From Dyella sp. ASV24 (lineage in GTDB: Bacteria; Pseudomonadota; Gammaproteobacteria; Xanthomonadales; Rhodanobacteraceae), in NCBI RefSeq assembly GCF_016428905.1, contig NZ_JAELTQ010000025.1, positions 1 through 44,347 on the forward strand: a stretch of DNA of 44,347 nucleotides, read 5' to 3'. Shown here one piece after another: positions 22,191-29,322 of the stretch. The notes below the pieces were generated by a model. The model saw nothing but the letters and a program-made list of their open reading frames with translations, ran no database searches and was not told the DNA's origin. Position numbers and translations under genes: made by a program. Within the stretch, counting starts at the first letter, position 1, and every line of letters begins with the position of its first letter.

Positions 22191-23740
22191 GTCGCCGTAT
22201 CCCACTAAAGGTGATTGAAGACGAGAGCAACTCGTACTACGTCAGTGAGCGCAAGGTCTATCCGCGCGACGTATCGGGCCGCTACAACCGACTTCGCGTG
22301 GCCGCAGTCATCTGGCTGTTGGGCATGTTCTATTTGTTCCCCTGGCTGTCATGGCAGGGGCGCCAGGCCGTGTTGCTGGATCTTCCAGCGCGCAAGTTCT
22401 ACGTGTTCGGATGGCTTTTTCTGCCGCAGGATTTTCTCTACCTGTCGGTGCTTCTGATCATTGCGGCGATGGCGTTGTTCTTTTTCACCGCCCTCGCAGG
22501 TCGGCTCTTCTGTGGCTACGCTTGCCCGCAGACTGTATGGACGGAAGTGTCGCTGTGGATCGAGCGCTGGTTCGAAGGCGATCGCAACAAGCGCATCAAG
22601 CTCGACGCGAGTCCGTGGACACGCGAAAAGGTTTTGCGCAAAAGTTCGCGTCACACTGTATGGGCCTTGTTCTCGTTGTGGACCGGCTTTACCTTCGTGG
22701 GCTACTTCAGCCCAATCGGTGATCTTGCGCGCCGCATGCCTTTCGGTTGGGGAAGTTGGGAAACGTTCTGGATCCTGTTCTATGCGTTTGCCACCTGGGG
22801 TAACGCAGGCTTCTTGCGCCAGCAGGTATGCAAGTACATGTGTCCGTATGCGCGCTTCCAGAGCGCCATGTTCGACCGCAATACGCTGATCATTGCCTAT
22901 GATCCGATGCGTGGAGAGCCTCGCGGTCCGCGTAAGCGTGGTTTGCGGAGTGTGCTGGAACGGGCTCGCGGTTTGCTCGACAAAGTCACCGCCTACGACT
23001 ATGTGTTTCGTGCGAGCCAGCATCCTTCCGCGGCCGATCATCGTGCTCAGGCTGGTGGCACCATCGCGTTGGCCGGTGTCGGGGATGCTGCCGAGCCATT
23101 GCCGACGTTTGCGCTGGAGCAGTTGGGCGATTGCGTCGATTGCACCATCTGCGTCCAGGTGTGCCCCACAGGCATCGATATCCGCAACGGCTTGCAGTAC
23201 GAGTGCATCGCCTGCGGAGCCTGCATCGATGCCTGCGATGAGGTCATGGGTAAGGTCGGTTATCCAAGGGGGCTGATCCGTTACTCCACTCAGAATCAGA
23301 TCGACGGCAAGCCGGGCAAGGTGCTGCGTCCGCGGGTATTCGTCTATGGCGCACTGCTGCTTGCGCTCATCGGAGGCTGGTTGTACGGCGTGAGCCATCG
23401 TAGCCCGCTGATGGCAGAGGTGCTGCGCGATCGCAACGCGATGTACAGCGAAACTCCGGACGGCAATATCCAGAATGCCTACACACTGAAGCTCGTGAAT
23501 AAAGCCCAGCAGTCCCATCGATTCCTGATCGATGTCACGTCCAGGGACGTCTCCGGCATCAGCCTCAATGGCGGTCCGAAAAGTGTGAGCGCCGGTAGCG
23601 GTGAAGTGCTGTCGGTACCGGTCACTGTCGTAAGCGTGTCGGAAGTGAGCGGGCGGCATGAGGTGGTGTTCCACGTACGCGACCTCGACGGAGATGCATC
23701 AGTCGCCATCAACAGCAGTTTCTTTGGACCCCTTCCATGA
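22187..23740 (+). CDS. ccoG: cbb3 oxidase accessory protein CcoG (polyferredoxin, FixG/RdxA)
   Basis: This 517-residue membrane protein has helices at about 38-55, 82-103, 158-175 and 190-208, the cysteine motifs LFCGYACPQTVW and QVCKYMCPYARF, and two [4Fe-4S] motifs CVDCTICVQVCPTGID and CIACGACIDACDEVM. It ends with a C-terminal Ig-like domain after a further helix (about 370-390). CcoG acts as a cupric reductase in copper delivery to the oxidase. Between MRGEPRG (residue 241-247) and GDCVDC (314 on) there is a linker of about 64 residues, whereas I remember roughly 15-20 in other CcoG proteins. It overlaps its neighbours on both sides by 4 bases. Confidence 0.94.
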   Translation: MSRRIPLKVIEDESNSYYVSERKVYPRDVSGRYNRLRVAAVIWLLGMFYLFPWLSWQGRQAVLLDLPARKFYVFGWLFLPQDFLYLSVLLIIAAMALFFFTALAGRLFCGYACPQTVWTEVSLWIERWFEGDRNKRIKLDASPWTREKVLRKSSRHTVWALFSLWTGFTFVGYFSPIGDLARRMPFGWGSWETFWILFYAFATWGNAGFLRQQVCKYMCPYARFQSAMFDRNTLIIAYDPMRGEPRGPRKRGLRSVLERARGLLDKVTAYDYVFRASQHPSAADHRAQAGGTIALAGVGDAAEPLPTFALEQLGDCVDCTICVQVCPTGIDIRNGLQYECIACGACIDACDEVMGKVGYPRGLIRYSTQNQIDGKPGKVLRPRVFVYGALLLALIGGWLYGVSHRSPLMAEVLRDRNAMYSETPDGNIQNAYTLKLVNKAQQSHRFLIDVTSRDVSGISLNGGPKSVSAGSGEVLSVPVTVVSVSEVSGRHEVVFHVRDLDGDASVAINSSFFGPLP

Positions 23741-24222
23741 CTCAGACACGTAGTACCTGGCGCGAACCCATGGTGTGGATGTTGATCGGACTGCCGCTCG
23801 CATCGGTGGTGATCGGGTTCGCGCTTTTGTTCGCCGCCGTGCGCCCCGGTCAGGAGGACATGGAGACCGTGGGCCACGTCACCAAGGTAGGGAAGTTGCT
23901 CGTGTCGGCACAAGACCGCGAGCCCGCCACGCAGGTTGACACCAGGGGATTGGTGTTGCGAATCAAGGGTGACATGGTTGAGGCCGTGCCGATGGACGGT
24001 GATTTCCCTCGAGGCGGCAAACTGCGTTTGACACTTTCCTCTGACGATCCGGCCGTTCAGCCGCGTGTTTTCCAACTCTCACCCAGCGAACTGGGTTGGC
24101 GCGGCGTGGGTTCCATGGATGGAGGACGTGACTGGCTTGTCGAGCTTCAGCCAGACAATGCATCCTGGTCATTGCACGGACGCTGGACGGTGCAGGCACG
24201 GGCGCTCCGCCTGACACCCTGA
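23737..24222 (+). CDS. ccoH: cbb3 oxidase assembly protein CcoH/FixH
   Basis: The protein has 161 residues. A membrane anchor at about 12-34 (EPMVWMLIGLPLASVVIGFA) is followed by a periplasmic domain of beta character ending in SWSLHGRWTVQARALRLTP, a typical FixH end. The ATG overlaps the ccoG stop. CcoH is needed for maturation and stability of the cbb3 complex. The domain is somewhat divergent, but size and position leave little doubt. Confidence 0.86.
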   Translation: MTQTRSTWREPMVWMLIGLPLASVVIGFALLFAAVRPGQEDMETVGHVTKVGKLLVSAQDREPATQVDTRGLVLRIKGDMVEAVPMDGDFPRGGKLRLTLSSDDPAVQPRVFQLSPSELGWRGVGSMDGGRDWLVELQPDNASWSLHGRWTVQARALRLTP

Positions 24223-24224
24223 TC

Positions 24225-26630
24225 GTGGATGCGGCGGTCGACATGGGTAAGGCGGGTTGCGTTGCGGCCTGTTACCACTGCGGCGAAACGCTGCCGCGGT
24301 CGCCGCTTTTCCAAGACGTCAACGGGAAGCTACAAGCCTTCTGTTGCCATGGTTGTGCTGGGGCAGCGGATTGGATCAGGCAATCGGCGCTGGATGATTA
24401 CTATCGACTGCGCAGTGTGGCAGGCGCGCGCGTGGAAGATGTGCCCGATCTTTCAAGTTGGGATCGTGACGACTTGCTCAGTGAGCATGCGACACCGGTT
24501 ACCGGTGGTTTGGAGATCACGCTGTTGACCGACGGCATGCGCTGCGCAGCGTGCGCTTGGCTGATCGATCGTGCTCTGCAGGCTGAGCCGGGTGTTTTCG
24601 ATGCGGGCGCAAATGCGGTGACGGGGCGGATCCGTATCGGCTGGGACCCGACGCTTACGCGGTTGTCATCATTGCTTGCGCGGCTTGCGATGCTTGGCTA
24701 CAGGCCCTACCTCGCTACGGGAGCCTCGCGTGAACGCGAACGCGTGGCTGAGCAACGTCGATGGCTGATACGGCTGGGCGTGGCCGGTCTCGGCGCCATG
24801 CAAACGATGATGTTCTCTGAGGCCCTGTACCTCGACTTTGGTCATCACATGGCGGGGGCAACGCGCGATTTTTTCCGCTGGGTCGCGCTGCTGGTCGCCA
24901 CGCCTGTAGTGTTCTATGCGGGCTGGCCGTTTCTGCAAGGCTGCTGGCGTGAGCTTCGCCAGCGCCACCCGGGCATGGATACGCTGATAGCCAGCTCGAC
25001 CTTGCTCGCCTATCTGGCGAGCGTGCTGGAAACGATGCGTGGCGGGGCGCAGGTCTGGTATGACGCCGCGACCATGTTCGTGTTCCTTCTTCTCGCTGCG
25101 CGCTTGCTGGAGCAACGCGCCCGTCGCATCGCCAGCGCACAGGTGGATGCGTTGGCGCGCGCACGGCCCATGCTGGCGGTGAAGGAACTCGCGGACGGGA
25201 GCCGCACCACGGTGCCGGTGGCGACCCTGGCTGTGGGTGATATCGCCTGCGTGGCCGTGGGCGAAGTGGTACCGGTTGACGGTTGCCTGCTAGACACGCA
25301 GGCCTCCTTCGAAGAAGCGCTGCTGACGGGTGAGTCGCGGCCGGTGAGCCGCTTGCGCGGCGCGACGATCTACGCAGGCACGACCTGCAGGGAAACGCCA
25401 GCGCGTATCGCGGCGACGCAGGTAGGGAGTGCCACGCGGCTATCGCAACTGGCCAGGTTGGTCGATCAGGCCCAATCGCAGCGGCCCGCGCTGGCGCGGC
25501 TAGCGGATCGTATCGGGCAAGTATTTGTATCCATCCTTCTTGTGCTGGCAGTAGGTGTCTATGTGTGGTGGCGCCAGCATGATCCCGCACGCGCTTTCGA
25601 AGTCACCTTGTCCGTGCTCGTCGTGAGCTGCCCCTGTGCCTTGTCGCTCGCGGTGCCGGCGGCGCTGGCGGCATGCCACGGTGCGCTTGCTCGGATGGGT
25701 GTGCTGTCGGTTCGTTCAGGCAGCCTGGAGAATCTTGCGCGCATCACCGATGTGGTTCTGGACAAGACCGGCACCTTGACTCGCGTGCAACTGGCAGTGG
25801 GTGATGTGCATACCTTTGATGGGTTCGATCCCGCATTGGCGCTGCAGATCGCCGCGGCGTTGGAGCGGGATAGCCGTCATCCGGTGGCTGAGGCATTCGC
25901 CAGCGTGCCGACATCACTGTACGCGCAGGACATGCGCGAGATCGCCGCCCAGGGTGTCACCGGAACCATCGATGACCGGATCTGGCGATTGGGGCGGGCT
26001 TCGTTCGCAGGGCAGGGTGACGATGATGGCCAGCTCTGGCTTGGCGATGGGCAAAGTGTGGTTGCTCGGTTCTCCCTGCAGGAAGCACTGCGCCCACACG
26101 CGTTAGAAGCCATCGTCGCCCTGCGCGCCCTCGGCCTGCGCCTCCATCTGGCGAGCGGTGATTCGGTAAGCGCTGTCGACAAGCTGATGCGTAAGCTGCC
26201 GCTCGATAACGCCCATTCGCGACAGTCGTCCGAAGACAAGTTGGCCCTCGTGCGTGCACTGCAGGCCGAGCGTCGCGTTGTGGCGATGATGGGGGATGGC
26301 CTCAATGATGCTCCCGTACTGGCTGGCGCCGATGTTTCCATCGCGATGGGCGACGGTGCTTCACTGGCACAGCGTGCGGCGGACATGGTGCTGACCGCAC
26401 CCTCGCTGCTACGCGTCCCGTCAGCCATCCGCCTTGCGCGCAAGACGAAACGCATCATTCGGCAGAACTTCGCCTGGGCAGTGGGCTACAACCTGCTCGC
26501 GCTTCCGTTGGCGATGACGGGTCACGTCACGCCGGCGCTCGCTGCGCTTGGCATGGCGTTGTCCTCGTTGACCGTGACGGCGAATGCCTTGCGACTGATG
26601 CGGCAGCCGGGTGAGGAGAGGGCGCCTTGA
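24225..26630 (+). CDS. ccoI: Copper-exporting P1B-type ATPase CcoI/FixI
   Basis: This 801-residue P-type ATPase supplies copper to the cbb3 oxidase. An N-terminal zinc-ribbon-like region has CYHCGETLP and FCCHGCAGA. The heavy-metal-associated domain has MRCAACAW. Phosphatase motif LTGES, membrane motif SCPCALSLA (Cys469-Pro-Cys471), phosphorylation site DKTGT (Asp513) and hinge GDGLNDAPVL follow in order. The start is GTG at 24225 or ATG at 24243; neither has a strong ribosome binding site, and the gene begins 2 bases after ccoH, so translation is probably coupled. Confidence 0.94.
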   Translation: MDAAVDMGKAGCVAACYHCGETLPRSPLFQDVNGKLQAFCCHGCAGAADWIRQSALDDYYRLRSVAGARVEDVPDLSSWDRDDLLSEHATPVTGGLEITLLTDGMRCAACAWLIDRALQAEPGVFDAGANAVTGRIRIGWDPTLTRLSSLLARLAMLGYRPYLATGASRERERVAEQRRWLIRLGVAGLGAMQTMMFSEALYLDFGHHMAGATRDFFRWVALLVATPVVFYAGWPFLQGCWRELRQRHPGMDTLIASSTLLAYLASVLETMRGGAQVWYDAATMFVFLLLAARLLEQRARRIASAQVDALARARPMLAVKELADGSRTTVPVATLAVGDIACVAVGEVVPVDGCLLDTQASFEEALLTGESRPVSRLRGATIYAGTTCRETPARIAATQVGSATRLSQLARLVDQAQSQRPALARLADRIGQVFVSILLVLAVGVYVWWRQHDPARAFEVTLSVLVVSCPCALSLAVPAALAACHGALARMGVLSVRSGSLENLARITDVVLDKTGTLTRVQLAVGDVHTFDGFDPALALQIAAALERDSRHPVAEAFASVPTSLYAQDMREIAAQGVTGTIDDRIWRLGRASFAGQGDDDGQLWLGDGQSVVARFSLQEALRPHALEAIVALRALGLRLHLASGDSVSAVDKLMRKLPLDNAHSRQSSEDKLALVRALQAERRVVAMMGDGLNDAPVLAGADVSIAMGDGASLAQRAADMVLTAPSLLRVPSAIRLARKTKRIIRQNFAWAVGYNLLALPLAMTGHVTPALAALGMALSSLTVTANALRLMRQPGEERAP

Positions 26631-26833
26631 TCATCCTGCTCATGCTTATTCCGTTGAGTTTGATGTTGCTGGCGGTTGCGATCGGCGCCTTCGTATGGGC
26701 GGTTCGCAAGGGGCAATTCGACGATATGGATACGCCAGCGCTGGATATCCTGGCCGACGACGAGCGCGCTCCCGTTGCCGTCGTCGCGCAGGCCCGGAGT
26801 GCTGACAGCAACATCGGTGATCATGGCGATTGA
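26627..26833 (+). CDS. ccoS: cbb3 oxidase maturation protein CcoS
   Basis: The protein has 68 residues: one membrane helix (ILLMLIPLSLMLLAVAIGAF) followed by VWAVRKGQFDDMDTPALDIL, the conserved FixS block, and an acidic tail. The start is TTG at 26627, overlapping the ccoI stop (TTGA), supported by GGAGAG 6 bases upstream; an internal ATG at 26642 would cut into the membrane helix. CcoS is required for cofactor insertion into CcoN. Confidence 0.9.
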   Translation: MIILLMLIPLSLMLLAVAIGAFVWAVRKGQFDDMDTPALDILADDERAPVAVVAQARSADSNIGDHGD

Positions 26834-27548
26834 CCTGCTCGCCTTGTCTGCAGCGCTGCTGAGCGGTTTGCTCGGCGGTGTCCATTGCGCGGCGATGTGT
26901 GGCGGCATCGCCACCGGATTTTCGATGTGGTCGCCCAGGCATGGCCTGGTGGCTTCGTTGCAACTGAATGTGGGTCGTGTGCTCGGCTACACGCTGGCGG
27001 GCGCGTTGGTGGGCGGCATGGGCGACGGTCTGCTGCGACTGTTCGAGTGGCATGCGTTTGTCGTGGCGGCGCGCGTGGCGATGGGACTGGTGCTGGTGGC
27101 TGTGGCGCTACGCTTGCTGGACCAGAGGGGGCGGTTGCGCTTTCTGGGTCGTCCTGGCGCGCATCTGTGGCGTTGGCTGCAGCCGCTGCAGCGACGGTTG
27201 TTGCCAGCGAACACGGCATGGCGACGTCTTCTCGCCGGGATGCTTTGGGGATGGATGCCCTGCGGCCTGAGCGCCACCATGCTCGCGGCGGCCTGGTTGC
27301 AGGCCAGTGCGATGAAAGGGGCAGTGACCATGGCGGCCTTCGGTGTGGGGACGTGGCTGGTAATGGTGCCGCTGACGTGGTCGGGTACACGCGTCGGCCG
27401 TTGGCTGCAACGACCGGGCGCTCGGCGCAGCGCGGCGGCATTCGTACTGATGGCGGGTGTGATGACGATGGCCGGACCGTGGTTGATGCAGGTACCGTCG
27501 TTGCATGGTGCGATGGGGTGGCTTGGCTGCGGACCAGACATGCGATGA
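26823..27548 (+). CDS. TauE/SafE-like (DsbD_2-type) membrane protein at the end of the cco operon
   Basis: This 241-residue protein has about six hydrophobic segments. The N-terminus has LLGGVHCAAMCGGIATGFSM, whose HCxxMCGG pattern is typical of proteins annotated as sulfite exporter TauE/SafE family or DsbD_2, usually found after ccoS. GMLWGWMPCGLSATMLAAAW is the second conserved block. The Cys, Met and His residues in the membrane suggest metal handling, probably copper, rather than sulfite export; this is inference from context. The ATG lies 11 bases inside ccoS. A bidirectional terminator follows. Confidence 0.86.
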   Translation: MAIDLLALSAALLSGLLGGVHCAAMCGGIATGFSMWSPRHGLVASLQLNVGRVLGYTLAGALVGGMGDGLLRLFEWHAFVVAARVAMGLVLVAVALRLLDQRGRLRFLGRPGAHLWRWLQPLQRRLLPANTAWRRLLAGMLWGWMPCGLSATMLAAAWLQASAMKGAVTMAAFGVGTWLVMVPLTWSGTRVGRWLQRPGARRSAAAFVLMAGVMTMAGPWLMQVPSLHGAMGWLGCGPDMR

Positions 27549-27570
27549 GGCTGCTTTCGTACAAGACAAA

Positions 27571-27596
27571 AAAAGGCCGCCTTTCGGCGGCCTTTT
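27571..27596. terminator. Bidirectional terminator between the cco operon and ahcY
   Basis: GGCCGCC (27575-27581) and GGCGGCC (27586-27592) pair around TTTC, flanked by a run of A on the left and TTTT on the right. It serves both convergent units. Confidence 0.9.
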
Positions 27597-27616
27597 CGAT
27601 ACACCCGAAGGTGTGA

Positions 27617-29050
27617 TCAGTAGCGGTAGTGATCCGGCTTGTACGGACCTTCCACCGGCACGCCGATGTAGTCGGCCTGTTCCTGCGTGAGCTTGGTCAG
27701 CTTCACGCCGATCTGCTCCAGGTGCAGGCGAGCCACTTCTTCGTCCAGCTTCTTCGGCAAGCGGTACACCGTGTTCTCGTACTTGTCCTTGTTCGCCCAC
27801 AGGTCAAGCTGGGCCAGCGTCTGGTTGGAGAAGCTGTTGGACATGACGAAGCTCGGGTGGCCATGGGCGCAGCCCAGGTTCACCAGACGGCCTTCGGCCA
27901 GCATGTAGATGCTGTGGTTGGTCTTCTCAAACGTGTAGCGATCCACCTGCGGCTTGATGGTTTCGCGCGACACACCCTTGGCGGTGTTCAGGCGATCCAT
28001 CTGGATCTCGTTGTCGAAGTGGCCGATGTTGCATACCAGCGCGTTGTTCTTCATCGCCGCCATGTGCTCCAGCGTGATGATGTCCTTGTTGCCGGTGGTG
28101 GTGACGTAGATGTCGCCGACGCCGAGGGTGTCTTCGATGGTGGTGACCTGGAAGCCTTCCATCGCAGCCTGCAGGGCGTTGATCGGGTCGATCTCGGTGA
28201 CGATCACGCGGGCGCCAAAGCCCTTCAGCGAGTGCGCGCAACCCTTGCCCACGTCGCCGTAGCCGCACACCACGGCCACCTTGCCGGCGACCATCAGGTC
28301 AGTCGCACGCTTGATGCCGTCGGCCAGCGATTCGCGGCAGCCGTACAGGTTGTCGAACTTCGACTTGGTGACCGAGTCGTTGACGTTGATGGCCGGCACC
28401 AGCAGCTTGCCGGCTTCGGCGAGCTGATAGAGGCGGTGCACGCCGGTGGTGGTTTCTTCGGAAACGCCCTTCCATTCGGCGGCGATCTTCTTGAACCAAC
28501 CCGGACGCGCGGCGGCGGTGCGCTTGACCAGATCCTTGATGACCTGCTCTTCGTGATTGCTGCTCGGGGTGTTGACCCAGTCGCTGCCGTCTTCGAGTTC
28601 CACGCCCTTGTGGATGAACAGGGTGGCATCGCCACCGTCGTCTACGATCAGCTGCGGGCCGAGCTCACCCGGATGGGTCAGCATGTCGAGCGTGCATTCC
28701 CAGTACTCCTCCAGCGTCTCGCCCTTCCAGGCGAACACCGGCAGGCCACCGGCGGCCAGTGCGGCGGCCACGTCGTCCTGGGTAGAGAAGATGTTGCACG
28801 AGGCCCAGCGCACGGAAGCACCCAGCTCACGAAGGGTCTCAGCCAGTACGGCGGTTTCCTTCGTGCAATGCAGGGAGCCGGAAAGGCGCACGCCCTTCAG
28901 CGGCTTTTCCTTGGCGTAGCGGGCGCGGATCTGCATCAGGCCCGGCATTTCCTCTTCCGCCATGCGGATACGGCGGCGGCCGAGATCGGCCTGGGACATA
29001 TCGCGGACCTTGAAATCCTGCGGGGCGGAATCCTTGGTAACTGCGTTCAT
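27617..29050 (-). CDS. ahcY: Adenosylhomocysteinase
   Basis: This 477-residue NAD-dependent enzyme splits S-adenosylhomocysteine into adenosine and homocysteine, clearing the inhibitor of methyltransferases and feeding the methionine cycle. Clear family parts are [20 protein letters not shown], the DDGGD-containing segment after [27 protein letters not shown], the NAD site [20 protein letters not shown], and the C-terminal YKPDHYRY. Length fits the bacterial form with the 40-residue insertion. An SAH riboswitch lies in its leader, so expression should rise when its substrate accumulates. Confidence 0.97.
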   Translation of the reverse strand: MNAVTKDSAPQDFKVRDMSQADLGRRRIRMAEEEMPGLMQIRARYAKEKPLKGVRLSGSLHCTKETAVLAETLRELGASVRWASCNIFSTQDDVAAALAAGGLPVFAWKGETLEEYWECTLDMLTHPGELGPQLIVDDGGDATLFIHKGVELEDGSDWVNTPSSNHEEQVIKDLVKRTAAARPGWFKKIAAEWKGVSEETTTGVHRLYQLAEAGKLLVPAINVNDSVTKSKFDNLYGCRESLADGIKRATDLMVAGKVAVVCGYGDVGKGCAHSLKGFGARVIVTEIDPINALQAAMEGFQVTTIEDTLGVGDIYVTTTGNKDIITLEHMAAMKNNALVCNIGHFDNEIQMDRLNTAKGVSRETIKPQVDRYTFEKTNHSIYMLAEGRLVNLGCAHGHPSFVMSNSFSNQTLAQLDLWANKDKYENTVYRLPKKLDEEVARLHLEQIGVKLTKLTQEQADYIGVPVEGPYKPDHYRY

Positions 29051-29068
29051 TTGGCTTAGCTCCGGATG

Positions 29069-29090
29069 TTGCGACCCAGGGGTCGCATCG
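29069..29090 (-). promoter_or_regulatory. Hairpin between the SAH aptamer and the ahcY start
   Basis: GCGACCC and GGGTCGC form a 7-bp stem between the aptamer and the GGAG Shine-Dalgarno sequence near 29060-29063. It may be part of the expression platform. It is not followed by a T-run, which suggests control at translation rather than termination. Confidence 0.5.
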
Positions 29091-29094
29091 TTAA

Positions 29095-29176
29095 CCGGGC
29101 GCCGTTACAGGAAAAATCCGTCGAGCCTGGCCGGGTTCGCAAGTTGACGAAGCCACGGTCGCAGCGCCCCTCGACG
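29095..29176 (-). promoter_or_regulatory. S-adenosylhomocysteine (SAH) riboswitch
   Basis: On the minus strand the leader has GTCGAGGGGCGCTGCGACC, then GGCCAGGCTCGAC, then AACGGCGCCC. These are the conserved segments of the SAH aptamer as I remember it. Stem P1 pairs GGGCGC (29169-29164) with GCGCCC (29102-29097). The pseudoknot pairs GTCGAG (29175-29170) with CTCGAC (29125-29120). It lies upstream of ahcY, the standard target; ligand binding normally turns expression on. Confidence 0.93.
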
Positions 29177-29185
29177 GGACATTGG

Positions 29186-29191
29186 AGTATA
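29186..29191 (-). promoter_or_regulatory. Probable -10 box of ahcY
   Basis: TATACT on the minus strand would place the transcription start at about 29179, immediately before the riboswitch aptamer. No clear -35 hexamer is seen. Confidence 0.55.
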
Positions 29192-29322
29192 GCGTCCCCG
29201 GATGATGGTTTCGTGGCCATGAGAGCCCGTTGGTTCAGTCCGACCCATGACTGATGGCGGGGTTGGGCCGGCCCGGGAAGCGCTAATGTCGCAAAGTATT
29301 ACGACTCAAGGGGTTCCCTCCG

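Noticed and set aside
27629-29059. A 476-codon open frame antisense to ahcY, and similar long antisense frames, for example at 9400-11022 and 14501-16012
   Set aside because: They mirror strongly conserved genes; GC-rich codon usage leaves few stops on the other strand. Their translations are rich in His, Arg, Val and Gln without family features.
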